DNA of 64,000 nucleotides from Dallia pectoralis (lineage: Eukaryota; Chordata; Actinopteri; Esociformes; Umbridae), in assembly GCA_029465975.1 (NCBI GenBank), contig CM055740.1, forward strand, positions 4,137,036 through 4,201,035, given 5' to 3'. The position numbers and the translations under genes are program-made. This document shows, piece after piece, positions 48,801-54,800 of the stretch (position 1 is the stretch's first letter; every line of letters begins with the position of its first letter). The notes under the pieces were generated by a model that was not told where the DNA came from, did not search any database, and was given only the letters and a program-made list of their open reading frames with translations.

Positions 48801-51800
48801 CTGAGTCCATTATCTTGTTATTACTGACAGGCCCAGTTCCTGCTGTGTATAGTAATATTTAACCAACATTTTATTGCATCACTCCGCCGCCGGACTTTAT
48901 GGACGGCCATTATGTCGGAGATATTCACAGCATGGGGTCGTCTGTTGGAACAGGACAATATTACTCCTGTGTATTAGATAGCGTTCCTACGGTGTCCGTT
49001 AACATGGTATGAAGCTCTAACTGAGAATACGAGTGGACGTAAAGCCAATGTCGAAATCACCTTCGACCTCAAACGTTGTCATGTTCTCTGGCTGAAGTAA
49101 CGAGTATTGACATCGGGCAGATAGCAGTCCGTCTGTCCTAACGCATTCCTCTCAGATAAATGTCACAAGGCCGCCGCGTAATCCAACCCGCCCAGCGATT
49201 GATCACGTTCTAATCATAATGTTATGGTAGGCAGGTCTGCCTCGTCTACAGGAATGGTAAACGAACTCTGACCAAATGAGCATAACTAACACGGTAGCGC
49301 TCATTGAATCAGGAACCAGAACCGGGCCATGTACGGTTGCATAAGTCGTGAGGCGTCGAAAAGCTGCCTGGTCACATCGCACGCGCTGTGAGTAATGTAA
49401 ACAGCCAAACATCGGACGGTGTGTGGGACGGCTGCCTGCGTTCAAGAGCTAGAAAGGGAGTCTTTCCGTGGCTTGGGGTTATGGCGGCCTGAGTGCGGGG
49501 TCACTCCCGCCCGGTTGAGTTGGAGGCGTTTCGAGGCAGCTAGACCTCATCCCGATGACTCTCCCCGTCCGCTCCGGACCTCATCCATGTGTCCTCCGTC
49601 TGCGGCGGAGATCGGCCCGCTTTCTAAAGCCGTGCCAAAACTCTTAACACATGTCCCTTGACAGATGAAGAGGAATCATGCCCAAATTTGGGGGTGTTGT
49701 GTGAGGCGGCTATAAACACTAAAGCTTTGGGCCCCTGGGGCCTGTGAGGGCTGCCTCACTCAGTCAGGGACAGCTGGTAGAGACGACATCTCCGTTCCCT
49801 TGCTCTCTGTTTGTCTGTCTGTTTACCTGTGTCCTGTCTGTGTCCGTCTCTGTCTGTCTGTCTGTCTGACGTGACTGTCTATCTCTGAGTGTCTCTCAGT
49901 GTCTCTCCATTTTCTCTTTGTATTCGTCTCTCCTCCTCTGTCTGTATTTTTACACCACTCCCTCTGTCTGACAGGCCTCCTGACCCTGCCAGGCTGTGTA
50001 AGGGATACCATATTCAATCTAACAACTGACTAATAGCTGACCCTGACATTTTACCACAGTAACTTCCCAGCCATGTGTCATATGTCAGAGGAGACGACCT
50101 GGCAAGCTAGCAAAGCATTTACCCTGGTGCTAGCATACCTCCTTCAGTCACATTAACTGAAATAAACAGATCCTAAGTCAGTTCTTACCAAGGAACTAGC
50201 ATATTCCTCCATTCACATTAACTAAATTAAACAGATCCTAAATCATGTCTTACCAAGGAACTAGAATATTGAATCAGTCACATTAACTAAAATAAACAGA
50301 TCCTAAATCAGTTCTAACCAGAAAACTAACATACACCGTAATTATAATGAATCTATTCCAGAGTCAGTTTATATCAAAACCAGACGGTGAAACAGGTCTG
50401 AGGTCAGTTCTTACCAGGGGCACAGTTGTCTACCAGGGCGCCCAGGGCCTTGCCGTCTCTCCAGTCCCGGTGGAAGTTGTTGATGGGCAATTCTGGCACC
50501 TTGTTCTGGATCCATCCCAGAAGCCTCTGCTTCGGGGTCAGTTTCTTAGCCTCCTCGTCGTCCTCATCCTCCCACATCGGCATGGAGATGGAGTAGTGGA
50601 GAATCAGAGTCCAGATCATACCCAGGATCAGCTTGAGGTTACCATCGACGATGGCCTTGGAGTCTGGGGTGGACAGAAACGCAGATGTGGAATCAGATTG
50701 TGGCTACAATCGTCAAGGCAACACAACAAAACAGGCAGGTTTTATCTCTTCAAACCGACAGACCAGGTTTAGGACAGGCCGACATGACCGTCCGGCAGAT
50801 ACATTGGTTTAACAGCTGCAAACATCTGGTAACAGACACAGAGTCAACAGCGACGGGATGTGAACTGCTTTGATTTAGCTTTTAAAACAATCCAACCAAG
50901 GAAGTAGTTGGGACAGAACAGTGTTCTGTAGACGCGCTACAGCCTTGGAGAATCACCAGAGATGGTTTACCTCTTGGCGACCAACTACACATGAAAAACA
51001 ATCTCTGACTTAATCCTGTTAGCTGTGCAGCAGCACACAGTGTTCCAGTGCAACAATAGCACCAGCAGAAACAGTATATTGGATATTTTCGGACGGATAC
51101 GCCGCTAAAGAAGTGATCTCATTGGACACAACCAGGCATGACTCAGCAGCCACACTAGAAATGTGGAGAGACTTAATCACACAAGGTGTTCGAACTCTCA
51201 GTTCGTTATCTGTTTATTTAGCTGTGGGTCGGTAACATTAAGCAACGGACACGGCAGCGGCGTTTGTTGAGGAGCGTTCGGATGATTGACATGTGGAGGG
51301 GCGGAGGAGGGGTTACCAGGCTCCACGAGGCTGTAATAACACTGACATCTCTGTCTTTAGACAGTATCCGACCGGGGCAAAACAGGGAACTCATATCGTC
51401 CTAACTGCGGTAGCGCCAATTCTCCATATCCGGGAATTTGGTACAGGCAGTTTGTCGGGTGTTGGTATCTCGCTCTTTATGTGGCTGTGTTTAAGACTCG
51501 GGGGGGCAGGCGTCTGGAGAGGAAAGACAGCGCTGCCATTATCACGTCCTGTTCCTGTCAAAGCTGACAAGGCACTGAGTATAGACACCTTGTCCTCAAG
51601 CCACTCCCCAACACACACGCAGACAGACACACACACACACACACATGTCGAGCAGGCCATTGTGTATGACCCTTTTGCTTACACCGTCCTGCGGGATTCT
51701 GGGAAATTCCAGAGGCATGAGGTTCGGGGCCGTCCGTGGACGAGCTCTCAGTAACGTGCTCCAGCCCTGCCCTTCACAGCCCCCCGCTCAAAGCAGCAGT

Positions 51801-54800
51801 CGCCCCGGGAATTTCACCGGGCCTTGTGGTAGAACGAATCAGTCACCAGCGCGCTGGGAGACACTGCCAGAGCTTTAATAACCCTCCCACTTAGCTAGAG
51901 AGGCTGGAAAATGCTAGCAGGTCTTCAAGCTCGTCCCAGGCCTTCCTCCCACTGCATGTGTTTAGTATGTGGTCATGTGCTGCCGATGTACATTAGCTGG
52001 AGATATCCCATAAAGAGTGCTTCTGCCAAGCTAATCCTGTCAGACGGCATCTTAAAGTAAACCCCCATGTTGTACCCCATGGTCTTTATCCAGGAACACT
52101 TCTAATAGATCCCCCATGTTGTACCCCATGATCTAGAATAGATCCATGCTGTAACATGGTTAAACATTCCTAGGGCAAGTTCAGCCCCCTCCCCCCCTCG
52201 AACAGACACACAGACCCCCACACTGTGTGTGTGGTAAATATATCTGTAGGGGAATCCAAGGTCCGGGGTTCGGCTGCACCCCGATAACTGGTCACAGGCT
52301 CGGCTGCCTCCGTGAACCCAATAACTCCGTCATAATCCCCAGCCAGCCACCATAGAGGCCTCCCCAAAACAGACCCCCCATACTGGATCCCCTGGCTCAG
52401 GAGTCACCCTGGATCCACATGCCGGTTATCTGACGTGGGTCATACAGGCCACTGGACAACCATAAGAGATCTGGGAACCGAATGGTTTAACAGTGACGAC
52501 AAATCCAAATGAAAAACGATGCCTTGACTTATGGGATTTTGGTGAATCACAATGTCATGACATATCAGATTTGGTGAATAACAACGTCACGACATATCAG
52601 ATTTGGTGAATAACAACGTCACGACATATCGGATTTGGTAAATAACAATGTCACGACATATCAGATTTGGTGAATAACAACGTCACGACATATCAGGTTT
52701 GGTGAATAACAATGTCACGACATATCAGATTTGGTGAATAACAACGTCACAACATATCGGATTTGGTGAATAACAATGTCACGACATATCGGATTTGGTG
52801 AATAACAACGTCACGACATATCAGGTTTGGTGAATAACAATGTCACGACACTCAGATTTTGTGGAATTGCAATGTCACAACATATGGAAGGGGGTGGGGA
52901 AAGGGAGATACCACAGCTGTCAAAAAGCAGATTCAGCAGCTGTGATGCCAATCAAACACATGTAGGACCAGGTCAACAAACCATTAATCAGGAGAGTGAG
53001 TGGACCAGGAGTAAATAACGACTAACCAGGAGAGTTAGTAGGACCAGGAGTAAATAACGACTAACAAGGAGAGTTAGTAGGACCAGGAGTAAATAACCAC
53101 TAACCAGGAGAGTTAGTAGGACCAGGAGTAAATAACCACTAACCAGGAGAGTTAGTAGGACCAGGAGTAAATAACGACTAACAAGGAGAGTTAGTAGGAC
53201 CAGGAGTAAATAACCACTAACCAGGAGAGTTAGTAGGACCAGGAGTAAATAACCACTAACCAGGAGAGTTAGTAGGACCAGGAGTAAATAACCACTAACC
53301 AGGAGAGTTAGTAGGACCAGGAGTAAATAACGACTAACAAGGAGAGTTAGTAGGACCAGGAGTAAATAACCACTAACCAGGAGAGTTAGTAGGACCAGGA
53401 GTAAATAACCACTAACCAGGAGAGTTAGTAGGACCAGGAGTAAATAACCACTAACCAGGAGAGTTAGTAGGACCAGGAGTAAATAACCACTAACCAGGAG
53501 AGTTAGTAGGACCAGGAGTAAATAACCACTAACCAGGAGAGTTAGTAGGACCAGGAGTAAATAACCACTAACCAGGAGAGTTAGTAGGACCAGGAGTAAA
53601 TAACCACTAACCAGGAGAGTTAGTAGGACCAGGAGTAAATAACCACTAACCAGGAGAGTTAGTAGGACCAGGAGTAAATAACCACTAACCAGGAGAGTTA
53701 GTAGGACCAGGAGTAAATAACCACTAACCAGGAGAGTTAGTAGGACCAGGAGTAAATAACCACTAACCAGGAGAGTTAGTAGGACCAGGAGTAAATAACC
53801 ACTAACCAGGAGAGTTAGTAGGACCAGGAGTAAATAACCACTAACCAGGAGAGTTAGTAGGACCAGGACTAACTAAAAGCTAACCAGGAGAGGTACTTTA
53901 GGACCAGGCATAATTAAAGTTAGCGGGTGTCTGTTGACATAAAGCCCTTCCTATCTTTCTAACTAAGCCCTTGCCCCATTCTCTGCTGACCTTTAGTGAG
54001 TATGATTACGAGGTGTGGAGTGTGTGTGAAGTGAGAAGGGTGTGTGTGCGAATGTGACTCTGGGTCGGTGTGTGTACGTGTGTTCCGCGTGTGTGTGTGT
54101 GTCCCTTAATATCGGCGAGTTTGCGGGTGTACGTGAGTCTTTTCCTGCGTGCGTGTGTGTGTGCGTGCCTTTTCATGAATGCGTGTTTATGGCACGTGCA
54201 CACATTATTTGATGTCCTCGTTATTAAGACATTTCCACTAATATTCCATCCATTCATTCATGTTCCGCCCACTACCGCTGACTATAAGTGACTATACATT
54301 CACATGAAAGGCATAAGGAATGCGTGCCTCGGCCATGACACCAGGAACAGACCCCAACCGCACCTCAGCTGTAAGAGTTTCCAGAGAGATCCCCAGCCCC
54401 TCCCATTTGTCTGGTGGCCTCCCCCATGTCCTTCCCATGTTCTGGCCGATCTGAAGCGCACAACATCCGCACACACAGCAGCAACACGTTTGAGACTCAC
54501 ATTAGGAAAACATTTCACCGCTGGGTCTCATGTTAAATCGTATTATTCTCACACTGGGTCATAGATCTTTTTCATTAATTCTAGTTTAACTTCATAATTT
54601 AAATTATAACGTTTCATTATATAGGCCATTTCAGATGTTTCTTGAATGTACAGAAATGCAAATAAATCAAAGTTCATGTGGATCATTCTGTAACATATTC
54701 TGGTCTATTCCCTCTCCAGACAACCGCACGATTTGAACCATTATTTTTCCAACTCTTCCTCCAGCTCTCCTTCATTCTGTTTTATACTATATAAATAGTT

